DNA from: DATAOG01 sp963782885 | GTDB taxonomy: Bacteria > Pseudomonadota > Alphaproteobacteria > Geminicoccales > Geminicoccaceae | Direction: 5' to 3' | DNA length: 64,000 bases | Assembly (NCBI GenBank): GCA_963782885.1 | Contig: CAWALL010000040.1 | Location: 62,001 to 126,000, forward strand | In this document: positions 16,406 to 26,677 of the stretch, piece by piece | Position numbering within the stretch: the stretch's first letter is position 1 | Layout of the letters: each line of letters starts with the position of its first letter | Notes under the pieces: generated by a model | What the model saw: only the letters and a program-made list of their open reading frames with translations | Database searches by the model: none | Told to the model about the DNA's origin: nothing | Translations under genes and position numbers: made by a program

Positions 16406-18779
16406 TCAGGCTGCTGCCGGCTGGACGAAGGAATCAATCAGCCGGTTGAACGCCGTGCTGATCTCGAACACGTCGGTGAACTCGGCAAAGGCCCAGCGGC
16501 CGTGGGTGCCGAGGTTGTTGACGCCCGGCACCCAGAGCGTGCGCATTGTCTCGGCCTTCAGCTGCGCGTCGCCCTTGCGATAGCCCTTGGTCTCGACGAT
16601 CAGGTTCAGCGGCTCGGGCCCGCCTTCATCGATCCTGAGGACGAAGTCGGGCAGATACTTGCGCGGAATCGCGCCATCGCGATAGGGCACCTCGAGCCCC
16701 AGGCCCTGGTTCTTGACATACGCCAGCACGCGCGGATGGGCCTCGGCGACGCGGGCGAACTCGGCCTCCCACTGGCTGTCGCAGACCACCCAGTTAACGT
16801 GGCAGCGCGCGGGCGAGGTCGCATAGCGGGTCTTCCTGCTGGTCGTGAAGTTGACGAACCTCGTGGAGCCCGCGGGGTTGTAGGGATCGGGGATCGCCTT
16901 GATCCGCTTCTCGCCGGCCAAGCTGCGCTGGCAGGCGAGGTAAATCCGCTCGACCGCCTTGTCCGCGATCTCCTGATAGAGCAGCTGGGCCGGGAAGGTC
17001 CCACCCTTGCAGACCAGGTACCCCTCCTCAATCCAGCGCCGGGCGATCCGCTGGAGCTGGCCGAACAGGTGCAGCTTCGGCTCCTCGCCGGGATCGCGGA
17101 ATTTCCTGAACAGCAGGTGCTTGGCCAGGTGAAAGGAGATCGAGCTGGGGCGGGTCGCCTGGAGGTGCTTCAGGTCCAGCGTCACGCCCTCGCCGACGAT
17201 GCCCTCGTTCCGGACCTCGCAAGGCCCGACCAGCTCGGGCGTGAGCTCGAGCCGTGAGTCCGCGTTGAACTGGGCCGTGAGGCGCTCGTTCGGCAGCTCG
17301 ACCCGGTAGCCCTCGATCCGCGGAAAACGGATCTCGAGCGCCGCCCGCTCCTTGATCGCATGTACGCGCACGGTCTCGCTGGGACGCGCCGGCTTGACGA
17401 CCACAGGCTTGGCGGTGAAGTCGAAGGGCACGCCCAGGATGTCGGCGTACTCGACGTCGAACAGGCCATCCTCGTTGAGCTCGTAGGACTGACGCCGCAA
17501 TGCGCGGCCCACCACCTGCTCGCATAGGAGTTGCGTGCCGAACGCGCGCACGCCCAGGATATGGGTCACGGTGTTGGCGTCCCAGCCCTCGGTCAGCATC
17601 GACACCGAGACCACGCAGCGGACCTGCTCGCCGAGCCGCCCGGGCTTGCCGACGGTGTTCATGACCTCGCGCAGCAGGTCCTGATCGGTGATCTTCTCGA
17701 CCGCCGCGGCGCCGGAACGCTGCGCCCATTCACGCTTGAACTGCTCGATCTCGGCGCCGGCGTAGTCCCGGAACTCGTCGTGCAGCGCGTCGCCGGTTTT
17801 GAGCTGCTCGCTGTCGATCAGCAGCGTGCGCGGCCGCGGCAGGCGATTGCCGTACTCGTCATAGTTCCGAAACAGCTCCAGCCGACCGGGGACGTAGCGG
17901 GATTCCTCGCCCTCCTGCTCCCGCTCGAACCCGGAGATGAAGTCATAGACCAGCTTCGAGGTCGCCGTGTTGTTGCAGACGACGATGAACACCGGCGGCA
18001 CGCCGATGCCCTCCTCCCGCCAGAGGGCGAAGATCTTCTCGTAATGGCCGTAGAGTGCAGAGAGCGCCGTCTGCAGCTCGGAAGGCAGGCTGAGCGGGTC
18101 GAGCCCGCCGCCCTTGGCCCGCCCCTTCTTGGGCATGCGCTTGCCGATGTGGTCCCAGAGGTTGCGGTAGATCGGCATGTCGGCGGTGGGCAGGTTGTCG
18201 GCGACCGGCACCCGCGGCAGCTTGACGATGCCGCACTCGATCGCGTCCATCAACGAGAAGTCGCTGACCGTCCACGGAAACAGCGTGCCCTCGGCATAGC
18301 CCGACCCGCGCAGGAAGAAGGGCGTCGCTGACAGGTCGTAGACCGCGCTCACCCCGAGCTTGCGCTTGATGATCTCTATCCCTGAGATCCAGAGCCGCGC
18401 CGCCTCGTTGTTCTTCTTGGCCTCTTCCTTGTCCTCGCCCTTCAGGCCCTCGGTGGCGGCCTCGGCCTTCTCGCGGTAGCAGTGATGCGCCTCGTCGTTG
18501 AGGACGACGATGCCCTTGATGCTCATCAGCTCGGGCAGCGCGCGCTGGAGCATCTGCCCCTCGGTCTCCAGCGTGTTCAGCTCCGGCCCTCGGCCCTTGA
18601 GCAGGGCGCGCCCGATCTTGGAGATCTCGACACGCTCGCGCAGCTTGAGGGCATGGTAGTTGGTGATGACGATCTTCGCCTTGTCCAGGTCCGGCAGCAT
18701 GTCCGGCGGGACGAGCTCGCGGTGGCGATAGTAGCTCTCGGGGTCGTTGGGCTGGAGCACGCGCAGGCGGTCCTTGATC
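16406..18779 (-). pseudogene. res: Type III restriction enzyme Res, 3' part
   Basis: From DRLRVLQPNDPESYYRHREL to the stop at 16406. It holds helicase motifs: KIVITNYHALKL, the DEAH-like VLNDEAHHCYREK, DLSATPFFLRGS, VSMLTEGWDANTVTHILGVR and EQVVGRALRRQSY. A C-terminal endonuclease-like region has a PD-like site and conserved Lys (LPDFVLRIDEGG, NLIVETKGYRKGD). The 5' part lies beyond an IS66 at 21331-21993; the duplicated 8-mer CCTTGATC (18772-18779 and 21331-21338) allows exact rejoining. The open frame upstream of 18779 belongs to the IS. Confidence 0.88.
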
Positions 18780-18831
18780 GTAAGCCTCCGGTGACGGCCG
18801 CGGTGCGAATGGGTTGACGGGAGTCTCGATG

Positions 18832-20478
18832 TCAGGCGGCGATCGATGAAGGGGCCGGCCGCCACGCCCAGGGCAGAAGCGCGGGCAGCCGCGACATAGG
18901 CAGGTCGGCGATGCGGGCGAGGACATCCGCGAGCCAGGCCTGCGGGTCGACGTCGTTGAGCTTGGCGGTGGTGATCAGCGTGTACATGAAGGCGGTCCTG
19001 TCGCCCCCGCGCTCGGAGCCGCAGAACAGCCATGACTTGCGCCCGAGAGCCACACCGCGCAGGCTGCGCTCGGCGGCGTTGTTGCTGAGGCAGATCCGGC
19101 CGTCCTCGAGGAAGCGGGCGAAGCGGTCCCAGCGCTTGAGCATGTAGTCCATCGCCTGGGCGACGCTCGCGTGACGGGAGAGACGCTCGCGCTCGCTGCG
19201 CATCCAGGTCTCGAGATCGGCGACCAGTGGTGCCACCTCTGCGCGGCGCACGGCGAGACGGGTGGCGCGGTCGGCGCCGTTGATCGTACGCTCGAGATCG
19301 AAGATCTCATCGATCCGCCTCACCGCCTCGAGCGCCAGCGGGGAGATCGGCTTGGCGTCCTTACCGCGCCGCGCGTTGGCGGCGATGTCGGCAAGCTCGA
19401 AGAACTTGCGCCGGCCATGGGCCCAACATAGCGCCTCGGTCACCGCGCGCGGCGGGCGATCGGCCTCGTACAGGGCCCCGAAGCCCGCATAGGCATCGGC
19501 CTGCAGCACGCCGGCCCATCCTTCCAGGTGCCGCTTCGGATGCTCGCCACGGCGATTGCGCGAGAACTGGAACAGCGCGGCCGGCGGCGCGCTACCGCCG
19601 AACGGACGGTCGTCGCGGACGTAGACCCAAAGCCGGCCCTTGTCGGTCTTGCCCTTGGCCAGCACCGGCACCGGCGTGTCGTCGCCATGAAGACGCTCGG
19701 CCGCCAGGACATGGGCCTCGATCAACGCGTGCAAGGGCGCGAGCGCGACGGCGCACGCGCCCACCTGGTCGGCGAGCGTCGACAGGCTGAGCTCGACGCC
19801 CTCGCGGGCATAGCGCTCCGCCTGCCGGTTGAGCGGCTGATGCTGGCCGAACTTCTCGAACAGGATCATCGCCAGCAGGCTCGGGCCCGCCCAACCCCGC
19901 GACGTCGGGTGGAAGGGAGCCGGCGGTTGGGTGATCCGCTCGCAGTCCCGGCAGGTGAACTTCTCGCGCACGGTCTGGACCACCTTCCACTGGCGCGGGA
20001 CGACTTCCAGCGTCTCGGTGACGTCCTCGCCGAGCTTCGCGATCCGCCCGGAGCCGCAGCAGCCGCAGGTGGCGGGCGCTTCGATCACCACGCGCTCGCG
20101 CGGCAGATGCTCAGGAAACGGCTTACGAACCCGGCGCCGGCGCGTGAATGTGCGCACGGGCGTCGAAGCCCGCGCCGCGGCCTGCTCGGCCCTGAGCTCG
20201 TCTTCGGTGGCGGTCGCCTCGAGCTCCTCGAGCTGCAGCTCGAGCTGGTCGAGGAGCCGAGCCTTGCGCTCCGACTTCTGACCATGGAGCTCGCGCCGCA
20301 GCTTCAGGATCTCGAGCTTGAGGGCTGCGATCACGGCTTCGCTGCTGGCCAGCACCGCCTGCGCTCGGGTCGCCTCCGCAACCGCGCGCGTAGCCTCGGT
20401 CTCGGCCGCCTGGGCCCGCGCCTCGGCGGCGGCGAGCGCCGCGCGCAAGGCATCGAGATCTTCTCGATCCGCCGCCAT
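18832..20478 (-). CDS. tnpC: IS66 transposase TnpC (copy 2)
   Basis: 548 aa, complete. A coiled-coil leader (residues 1-75) is followed by LRRELHGQKSERKARLLDQL, a zinc-finger region (CGCCGSGRIAKLG, CRDC) and the DDE core: GDDTPVPVLAKGK, QADAYAGFGALYE and NNAAERSLRGVALGRKSWLF. It is the DDE transposase of the element, and all catalytic residues seem present. Confidence 0.95.
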   Translation of the reverse strand: MAADREDLDALRAALAAAEARAQAAETEATRAVAEATRAQAVLASSEAVIAALKLEILKLRRELHGQKSERKARLLDQLELQLEELEATATEDELRAEQAAARASTPVRTFTRRRRVRKPFPEHLPRERVVIEAPATCGCCGSGRIAKLGEDVTETLEVVPRQWKVVQTVREKFTCRDCERITQPPAPFHPTSRGWAGPSLLAMILFEKFGQHQPLNRQAERYAREGVELSLSTLADQVGACAVALAPLHALIEAHVLAAERLHGDDTPVPVLAKGKTDKGRLWVYVRDDRPFGGSAPPAALFQFSRNRRGEHPKRHLEGWAGVLQADAYAGFGALYEADRPPRAVTEALCWAHGRRKFFELADIAANARRGKDAKPISPLALEAVRRIDEIFDLERTINGADRATRLAVRRAEVAPLVADLETWMRSERERLSRHASVAQAMDYMLKRWDRFARFLEDGRICLSNNAAERSLRGVALGRKSWLFCGSERGGDRTAFMYTLITTAKLNDVDPQAWLADVLARIADLPMSRLPALLPWAWRPAPSSIAA

Positions 20479-20544
20479 GACTTCGATTGTACACGATGAG
20501 CCAAAGATGTCGAAGTCAAAGTGAAGGTATCGGCGCCTTTCCTG

Positions 20545-20892
20545 TCATCCTGCCTTCAACGGACGCCAGGTCCTCTGCGGATTCCTCCAATCAATCCCTT
20601 CGAGCAGATAGCCGAGCTGTGCCGGTGTGATCGCGACGACACCATTGGTCGGCGACGGCCAGAGGAAGCGACCCCGCTCCAGGCGCTTGGCGTAGAGCGA
20701 GAAGCCGAGCCCGTCGTGCCAGAGAATCTTGATCAAGTCACCTCGGCGGCCACGAAAGGCAAAGACATCGCCCGCGTGCGGGTCGCGACCAAGGTTCTGC
20801 TGCACCTGCAACGCCAGGCTGTTCATGCCGCGGCGCATGTCGGTCACGCCCGCCGCCAACCACACCCGCACCCCCGCCGGCACCGGGATCAT
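20545..20892 (-). CDS. tnpB: IS66 TnpB (copy 2)
   Basis: 115 aa, starting MIPVPAGVRVWLAAGVTDMR. Family signature: FAFRGRRGDLIKILWHDGLG and YAKRLERGRFLWPSP. The ATG overlaps the tnpA stop (ATGA), implying coupled translation. The frame upstream of this ATG is a shadow of tnpA. Confidence 0.93.
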   Translation of the reverse strand: MIPVPAGVRVWLAAGVTDMRRGMNSLALQVQQNLGRDPHAGDVFAFRGRRGDLIKILWHDGLGFSLYAKRLERGRFLWPSPTNGVVAITPAQLGYLLEGIDWRNPQRTWRPLKAG

Positions 20893-21287
20893 GCGCGCGC
20901 CACCACCGCCAGCACCCGAACCAGCGCCGCCTCGTCGACGTCCGCGCCCGCCAACACGCGATATCCATTCGGCGTGACGATCTCGATCCGGCTTGGCACC
21001 GGCGCTGGAGCGGGGCGCTCGTCGACCACCACTGCCGGCACGAAGCCGCCCGGCGCCGCATCGACCAGCGCGCCGGCACGGTAGACCTTGCGCCACGCGA
21101 ACAGCAACGAGGGCGAGATCCCGTGGCGCCGCGCCGTCGCCGAGGCCTGGCGCCAGCCGGCAAAGCTCTCCTCGACGATCCGCAGCTTCGCCTCGGCCGA
21201 CCACCGCCGGCGCCGCCCGAGCTCCACCACCTCGAGCCGCTGAACCTGCGCACTGTCCTTACGCCTATCCATAAGGACAGTCCGCAC
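20889..21287 (-). CDS. tnpA: IS66 TnpA (copy 2)
   Basis: 132 aa, or 127 from the inner ATG MDRRKDSAQ. Helix-turn-helix at about 25-65 (RRRWSAEAKLRIVEESFAGW, SATARRHGISPSLLFAWRKV) with the C-terminal conserved block DEAALVRVLAVVARA. First gene of the element. Confidence 0.92.
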   Translation of the reverse strand: MRTVLMDRRKDSAQVQRLEVVELGRRRRWSAEAKLRIVEESFAGWRQASATARRHGISPSLLFAWRKVYRAGALVDAAPGGFVPAVVVDERPAPAPVPSRIEIVTPNGYRVLAGADVDEAALVRVLAVVARA

Positions 21288-21330
21288 CCCACCGCCTGCT
21301 ACCGCAAGGCGGCCCTCACCGCAGGGTTAC

Positions 21331-21993
21331 CCTTGATCGTGATCCCGGGCGTGACGATCAGGAAGCCGCGGCTGAAGGTTTTGCTGGCGGGATGACGCAC
21401 GGCGTTGAGCGTGTGCCAGGCGATCAGCATCGCCATCACGGTCGTCTTGCCCGCGCCCGTGGCCATCTTCATGGCAAGCCGCACGAGCTCCGGGTTGGCC
21501 TGCTCGTTGGCACCCAGAACGTGCTCCCGGAATTTCTCGGCCCGCCTGCCGAGCTTGGGCGCAACCTCGGTCAGCCAGACGATCGTCTCGACCGCCTCCA
21601 CCTGGCAGAAGAACGGGCGGACCGATTCGAAACGATGGTGCCGCCAGTGCTGCAGCAGCCGGGCGGTCGCCGGCGTCACCTGCCAGTCGTTCGGATTCGG
21701 CAGCCGCCGCCAGGCGTCGACGTAATCGCGGATTTCGTTAATGATCGGGGTCGGGTTGTACTCCTGACCGAGGTCAGTGAGCCCTGCGGCATCCTCAAAG
21801 ACGAGCGCCTGCTGTTGGTGCGCCCGACCCTTCTGTTTCCTCGACTTGGCACCGGCGTCCAGAGGTCGGAAGGACGCCGGCCCTGGATCGGCGGGCTGTC
21901 CGTCGGCTGCCCGTCCTTGTCGAGATCGTGATGTCGCGTCGGGACCTCGTAGGGCGAATTGAGGATCGGCTGCTCAAAGAACGTGTCGGCCAC
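21331..21993 (-). pseudogene. res: Type III restriction enzyme Res, 5' part
   Basis: A GTG start gives VADTFFEQPILNSPYEVPTR, the usual opening of this Res subfamily. The frame shifts near 21860 (after SDLWTPV) and continues as FEDAAGLTDLGQEYNPTPII, then VTPATARLLQHWRHHRFESV and Walker A MATGAGKTTVMAML, before the IS66 at GITIK. Rejoined with 16406-18779 it gives the usual Res order. One frameshift plus the IS means the restriction activity is lost. Confidence 0.82.
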
Positions 21994-22265
21994 TTGTGCC
22001 CTCCGGGCAGGGCTTACGACGATCACATCCAATCCGTTATACGCTAATAGCTCAGAACCTCAGAACCCGCATTGGTTGCAACAGCTGGGGCCACGAATGC
22101 CCACACGGGGACATCGTGAATCGACGCCGATCGGGGCAGCGCCGTACTGATGAATCTGGGACGGGCCGGCTATACCAGCGGCGCCACAGGCCGGATCGCA
22201 TTGATGGTGGGCACCTCGCCAGCTACAGTATGTTCGCCCTGGAACTTGCCTCAGGAGGGTGCAGA

Positions 22266-22610
22266 ATGCCGCTGGCCGTCAAGGACATCGACACGCTGAA
22301 GCGATACATCGAAGGGGTCATGTATCGCGCCGAACACCACGCCGGCAATGTCGGTGGAGCCGCACTCGCCCTTGCCGGTGCGATCGTGTGGCGCAAGGAC
22401 GATGCCGAGGAGATCGAGGTGATGGAGCGCCAGGGAGACCTCAAGAACGTACTATGGGTAAAGATCGGCGGCCGAAGGTACGCCTTCTCCTATGACCATG
22501 AGGTTCGGGCTATCGAGATGCGCGAGGACTCGACCCATGGCCCGGTGCTGCACAAGTTCACGAACAGCACGCCCACTCATGACGTGGAAACGATCTTCCG
22601 AGCACTATAA
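22266..22610 (+). CDS. Conserved hypothetical protein
   Basis: 114 aa, starting MPLAVKDIDTLKRYIEGVMY after a good ribosome site (TCAGGAGGG). The body ADHH-like segment RAEHHAGNVGGAALALAGAI, WRKDD and NVLWVKIGGRRYAFSYDHE resembles short conserved proteins seen in alphaproteobacterial accessory DNA. Cytosolic by composition; no catalytic motif. The gap 21994-22265 contains the divergent start region of res and nothing else recognised. Confidence 0.65.
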   Translation: MPLAVKDIDTLKRYIEGVMYRAEHHAGNVGGAALALAGAIVWRKDDAEEIEVMERQGDLKNVLWVKIGGRRYAFSYDHEVRAIEMREDSTHGPVLHKFTNSTPTHDVETIFRAL

Positions 22611-22756
22611 CCCCCCTCAGCTGCCCGACCCAAGCCCGTACTGAGCCGTGGAGCCCCTTAGAACACCCAGCAGCGTTCCCGGCCAACCCCTTGGTAGCCC
22701 CATGGCGACCTCGCCCGCTGGTGCGTCTCCGGCGGGCTTTATAGCGACGCCGGCGA

Positions 22757-23480
22757 TCAGCGCCTCGAGGACGGCCGCCAGGGCTCGCAGGCGATGCCGT
22801 CCTTGTCTCGATCGTGCTGCGGGCCGGCGCCAGGCCGACGGCCCGGGCGGCAGCACAGTTCGGCACTGCGGCGGCGTGCCTGATCGCCACCGTCAGCGGC
22901 CACCTCCCGAGGTTCTGGACAACGGGCCAGGCTAGGGCGGCGACAGCGACCGCGGCGAACGCCGCGATCCCGGCTTGGTGCCGGTGCCGGCGCAGCCAAG
23001 CTCCAGGGCCTCGATGTGCGCGACGTCTGACCGGCGGATAGAGCCTGTGTCGCCATGGCATGGGGTCAGAATCGCCGCGACCAGCTTAAGGAACGGTAGC
23101 TGCCGCCCTCCTTCTGTTCGACGCGCTGCGCTGGAGCGGACCTCGAGCAGATCCGGGCGGGCGGGCTCACCATGTCGAGCTGTGCATCCACAGTCCTGTG
23201 TCGTTGAATGACTTGGTGGGGTCGCCTCGATCCGATCGCGCATCAAGATCGAGACCAACCCCCGGCCGATGTCGACGCCGTTGGGCGAGAAGACCTTCGC
23301 GACCAGCCGGCTGTGCCGGTCGCGATCGATGACCTCGCAGCGCACCTTGACCCCGGGGCCATGAGGGCCTCGGGGGCGGCCAAAGCCATGGTGCCGCACG
23401 CTATCTGCTGGCCACGGCCCCAGAATGCCTGGTTCAGCTCGGTCGTACTGGATTCTACCTCAGGTGTGAAGCAGCTCACA
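22757..23480 (-). pseudogene. Decayed nuclease: SNase-like and Excalibur fragments
   Basis: In different minus-strand frames the region reads GVKVRCEVIDRDRHSRLVAK with SPNGVDIGRGLV (the staphylococcal-nuclease-like core) and, further on, NCAAARAVGLAPA with HDRDKDGIACEPW (an Excalibur calcium-binding motif). SNase and Excalibur are a known pairing in secreted or envelope nucleases. Several frameshifts separate the pieces, so no product is expected. Confidence 0.5.
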
Positions 23481-23560
23481 CCCACGTCCTGCTGCTCCAG
23501 CTAGTCTGTCAGATGCTCCGGCGCAGACTGGGGTGAGAGAGGGGTATCAGGGGCACCATC

Positions 23561-26500
23561 ATGTCGAGACAAGCCGCTGTTCGTTCGTGCAATGGATCGG
23601 GAGATATCGCTCACCTCATCGAGCAGGAGGCCCCTAAGATTCTCGAGACATGGCAGCGTGGTCTGCGTCAACACTGGGGGGATGCCGCCGAGGACAAGCT
23701 TGATATGCTGCAGCACGACCGTCGAAACGGCCGCGATCTGTTCTCGGTGGCGCTCGAATTCGCGCTAGGTTGCGCCCAGGCACCGGAGCGCAACCTCTCG
23801 AATCTCATAGCCAAGGTGCGGCGCCTCGACTACTCGATTACCGATCTCTTCGCCGAGTTTTCTTGCCTCGATGACGCGCTCGACGAAGTGCTGCGGGGCT
23901 CCCGCGAGGTCCGCCAAGCGGACGTCGAGAGCTTTCTGCGCCGCGTGCGTGATCAGATCAAGCTCCTCTTCGGCATGGTCCTCGACCAGACGGCGGCGGT
24001 TTACGAAACGGTGACCGAGACCGTCAGGTGCGGCTACTGCCAAGCCGATGACGGTGGCGCCATCGTGTTCGCCAACGCCGAGATGGACCGCCTGCTCGGC
24101 GTCCCGGCGGAGGGCGTCGACCTGCCGGGCCTGTTCGGCCCCGAGCGCGACTTCGTGCGAAGCGCCATCCGCGGCGACTACGGCCAGCACCCGGGTGTGC
24201 GCCGCCTGAAGCTGAAGCGGCCGGACGGCAGGACGATCGCGGTCAACGTCAGCCCCGCGCCGCTGCTCGTCGACGGCGTGAAGCGGGGTGGCTACGCGGT
24301 CCTCACCGACGTCTCGAAGATCGTCGAGTCGGACACGCAGATCTTCGACCGGCAACCACTCGGCATCGTCAGGTACAGCGGCCATCAGATCACGTACGCC
24401 AACTCCAGGGCCGCGGAGATCTTCGGCCGTGAGGCCGCGAGACTCGTCGGGATGTCGATCTGGGACCTGGTTCCCGATGCCAAGAATCGCCGCATCGTCG
24501 GAAAGCAGCTCAAAAAACGCATGGCGGGCGTGAGCGAGGAGTACGAGGCGGAAGTGACGCGCCTCGACAACGGCCGCCGGCTCCCAGTCCTGATCGCGGG
24601 CAGCCCCGAGTTCGACGACCGGGACAGACCGATCGGGGGGTTCGTGATCCTCCGCAGCACCGAGCTCGAGCACAAGGCGGCGGCCATCCACACGGAGATC
24701 GAGACGAGCCGGAACGCGAAGAAGCTGCTCCGCAAGGTGGCAGGGATCGTCGGCAAGGTGGTCCCGTTCGACGATCTCTGGGTATCGGTGTTCAGTCGGG
24801 ACATGCAGCATGCGGCCGCGCTCTACATCCACGGCGGCGAGGACCGGTGGCAGACGCGGTGGTATCCGATCTCCGAGGGGCTGGCAGAGTGGATGATGCA
24901 GCCGCCGAATCCACAGCCCGTCGACGATCTGTGCGAGTTCATCAAGCGCCCGGAGATGGAGGAGCTGCGCAACGGCCGCGACATGCAGATGGCCATCGAC
25001 GAGGGCTTCCGCTCCTTCATCCGCTACTCTATCGTCCGCGAGGGCAAGGTGGTCGCCTGCTTCTCCCTCGGCAGCAAACGGATCGCCGCCTACAGCCAGG
25101 AGGACTGCGGGCGGCTGGCAGCCCTACCGATCGAGAAGGCGGCCCACATGGCCCTGTACCATCGCGACAGGGCGGAGCAGGAGTTCCGGCACCGACTGTT
25201 GCGGGGCCTTGGCGCCTGTCGAAGCAGCGCCGCGGTCGCGCGATTGGTCGTGCGCCTGCTGTCGGGCCACTACGGCTGGGAGAACGTCGCGCTATTTGCG
25301 ATCGACGAGGCGAACCAGCAGTTCACTCTGAAGGCTCAAAAGGCGCCAGCCAAGAGCACCTACCGCCTGCCTCGTGGGTTTTCCCAAGCGCTGAATGCCG
25401 GTGTGCTTGGCCACGTCTACGGGACCGGCGAAGGCGTCAATATCGGCGACGTCGGCTCGGGCAAAGGGCCGGCGAGCAAGTTCATCCGCTACAACAATTG
25501 GACCACGTCCGAGCTATGCCTACCCATCCGAATCGGCAATCGAGTGCGCTTCCTTTTGAATCTCGAGCACAATAAGGAGAACGCGTTCTCGCAAGAGGAG
25601 CAGGACGCGCTCGAGAGCATCGTCAAGGACATCGAGCTCATGCTCGATCACCTGTTTACTCAATACATCCTAAACGAGGTGATCACCAGTGCCAACGATT
25701 TGATCGCGATTACCAATCAGGAGGGCCACATAGAGCGCCTGAACCCCGCCGGCACGCGTCTGCTCGGGGTAGCAAAAGATGACGCACGCGGACGGGCCTT
25801 TCATGAGTTCTTTTCTGACCGCCTGGTTGCGGACTACGCGGCGGGTCTGCGCGAGGTGACCGACGTCGAGGTAGATCTCGTCAATCCCAGAGAGCAGCCC
25901 CTCAAAGCTCTCCTCTCCAGCCAACTCCTGCCCGGCGAGTTCGATCGTAAGGTATTCTTCGCCCGGGACCTCTCGGCGCTCAAGCGCCTCGAGGAATTGG
26001 AGATGATCGGGACCTTGTTCCAGGAAATCGCGACCCAAACCCGGGCCCCACTGGCGCTGGTCTCGGGATTCATGCTGCGCCTCCAGCGCAGGCTGCCGCC
26101 GGAGATGGCGGAAGGCGTCACCAACGCACTGAAACATTTGCGGAAAGTCGAGATCACCCACGAGCGCCTCCTCCTGCTTGACCCGCAAGCACCCTCGCCT
26201 CGTTTTGACAGAGTCGAGTTGGACATCCGGCGTGTCATCAGGAGCGCTTTGAGCGAGCTTACGGACGACGAGCAACGCGTCATCGAACCCTGCTTCAGCG
26301 ATAGCCTACCATTGGTGAAGGGCGACTTTTACCAGCTCTGGTTCGTCTTCCAGACCCTTTTCGCCTATCTGTTGCGCTACCTGCCGAACGACAAGCGTAT
26401 TAAGCTGCACGTCGAGGAGGCGGAGGGCGCGATCGACATTCGAATCACGGGATTTGCGCCCGCATCCGCCTCGGGCGCGCCCGACGGCATCGCGCGGACC

Positions 26501-26677
26501 CGAGCCGAGGTCGCGCTCGGCGTGACCGTCCTCCGACGCTTTGTCGAACAGCATGGCGGCACTTATTGCCAGAAGACGGCGGCCAATTCGGCTGCGGAGT
26601 TCCACATCCGGCTGCCTGCCTCGCCTGAGGGGAAGGGGATGGACGATGCCACGCCGCATTCTCCTCGTGTTGCCTGA
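23561..26677 (+). CDS. Multi-domain PAS/GAF sensor with a degenerate histidine-kinase end
   Basis: 1038 aa, no membrane segment, probably cytosolic. Rough layout: helical RsbR-like N-domain (10-140), PAS (155-260, AIVFANAEMDRLLGVPAEGV), PAS (265-370, GHQITYANSRAAEIFGREAA), GAF-like (380-540), GAF (560-710), PAS (720-830), then a histidine-kinase-like end. In the dimerisation helix the phospho-His position is Thr825 (EIATQTRAPL where kinases have a His). In the ATPase part the N-box Asn and the DxGxG motif are not seen, though the last motif (RRFVEQHGGTYCQ) remains. This is therefore a likely pseudokinase that relays a signal by contact. It overlaps the CHAT gene by 32 nt. Confidence 0.8.
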   Translation: MSRQAAVRSCNGSGDIAHLIEQEAPKILETWQRGLRQHWGDAAEDKLDMLQHDRRNGRDLFSVALEFALGCAQAPERNLSNLIAKVRRLDYSITDLFAEFSCLDDALDEVLRGSREVRQADVESFLRRVRDQIKLLFGMVLDQTAAVYETVTETVRCGYCQADDGGAIVFANAEMDRLLGVPAEGVDLPGLFGPERDFVRSAIRGDYGQHPGVRRLKLKRPDGRTIAVNVSPAPLLVDGVKRGGYAVLTDVSKIVESDTQIFDRQPLGIVRYSGHQITYANSRAAEIFGREAARLVGMSIWDLVPDAKNRRIVGKQLKKRMAGVSEEYEAEVTRLDNGRRLPVLIAGSPEFDDRDRPIGGFVILRSTELEHKAAAIHTEIETSRNAKKLLRKVAGIVGKVVPFDDLWVSVFSRDMQHAAALYIHGGEDRWQTRWYPISEGLAEWMMQPPNPQPVDDLCEFIKRPEMEELRNGRDMQMAIDEGFRSFIRYSIVREGKVVACFSLGSKRIAAYSQEDCGRLAALPIEKAAHMALYHRDRAEQEFRHRLLRGLGACRSSAAVARLVVRLLSGHYGWENVALFAIDEANQQFTLKAQKAPAKSTYRLPRGFSQALNAGVLGHVYGTGEGVNIGDVGSGKGPASKFIRYNNWTTSELCLPIRIGNRVRFLLNLEHNKENAFSQEEQDALESIVKDIELMLDHLFTQYILNEVITSANDLIAITNQEGHIERLNPAGTRLLGVAKDDARGRAFHEFFSDRLVADYAAGLREVTDVEVDLVNPREQPLKALLSSQLLPGEFDRKVFFARDLSALKRLEELEMIGTLFQEIATQTRAPLALVSGFMLRLQRRLPPEMAEGVTNALKHLRKVEITHERLLLLDPQAPSPRFDRVELDIRRVIRSALSELTDDEQRVIEPCFSDSLPLVKGDFYQLWFVFQTLFAYLLRYLPNDKRIKLHVEEAEGAIDIRITGFAPASASGAPDGIARTRAEVALGVTVLRRFVEQHGGTYCQKTAANSAAEFHIRLPASPEGKGMDDATPHSPRVA

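Larger units (their letters stand above)
18780..21330 (-). mobile_element. IS66-family insertion sequence, copy 2
   Basis: 2551 bp with inverted ends (GTAAGCCTCCGGTGACGGC against GTAACCCTGCGGTGAGGGC), flanked by a perfect 8-bp target duplication CCTTGATC. It encodes tnpA, tnpB and tnpC, all open. It interrupts res. Copy 3 (29955-32505) is the same length and appears to differ at a single base (T at 21033, C at 32208). Confidence 0.95.

Noticed and set aside
16406..19033. Res as a single 875-codon gene starting at 19033
   Set aside because: The first 85 codons are IS66 sequence read in another frame; the true gene continues beyond the IS at 21331.
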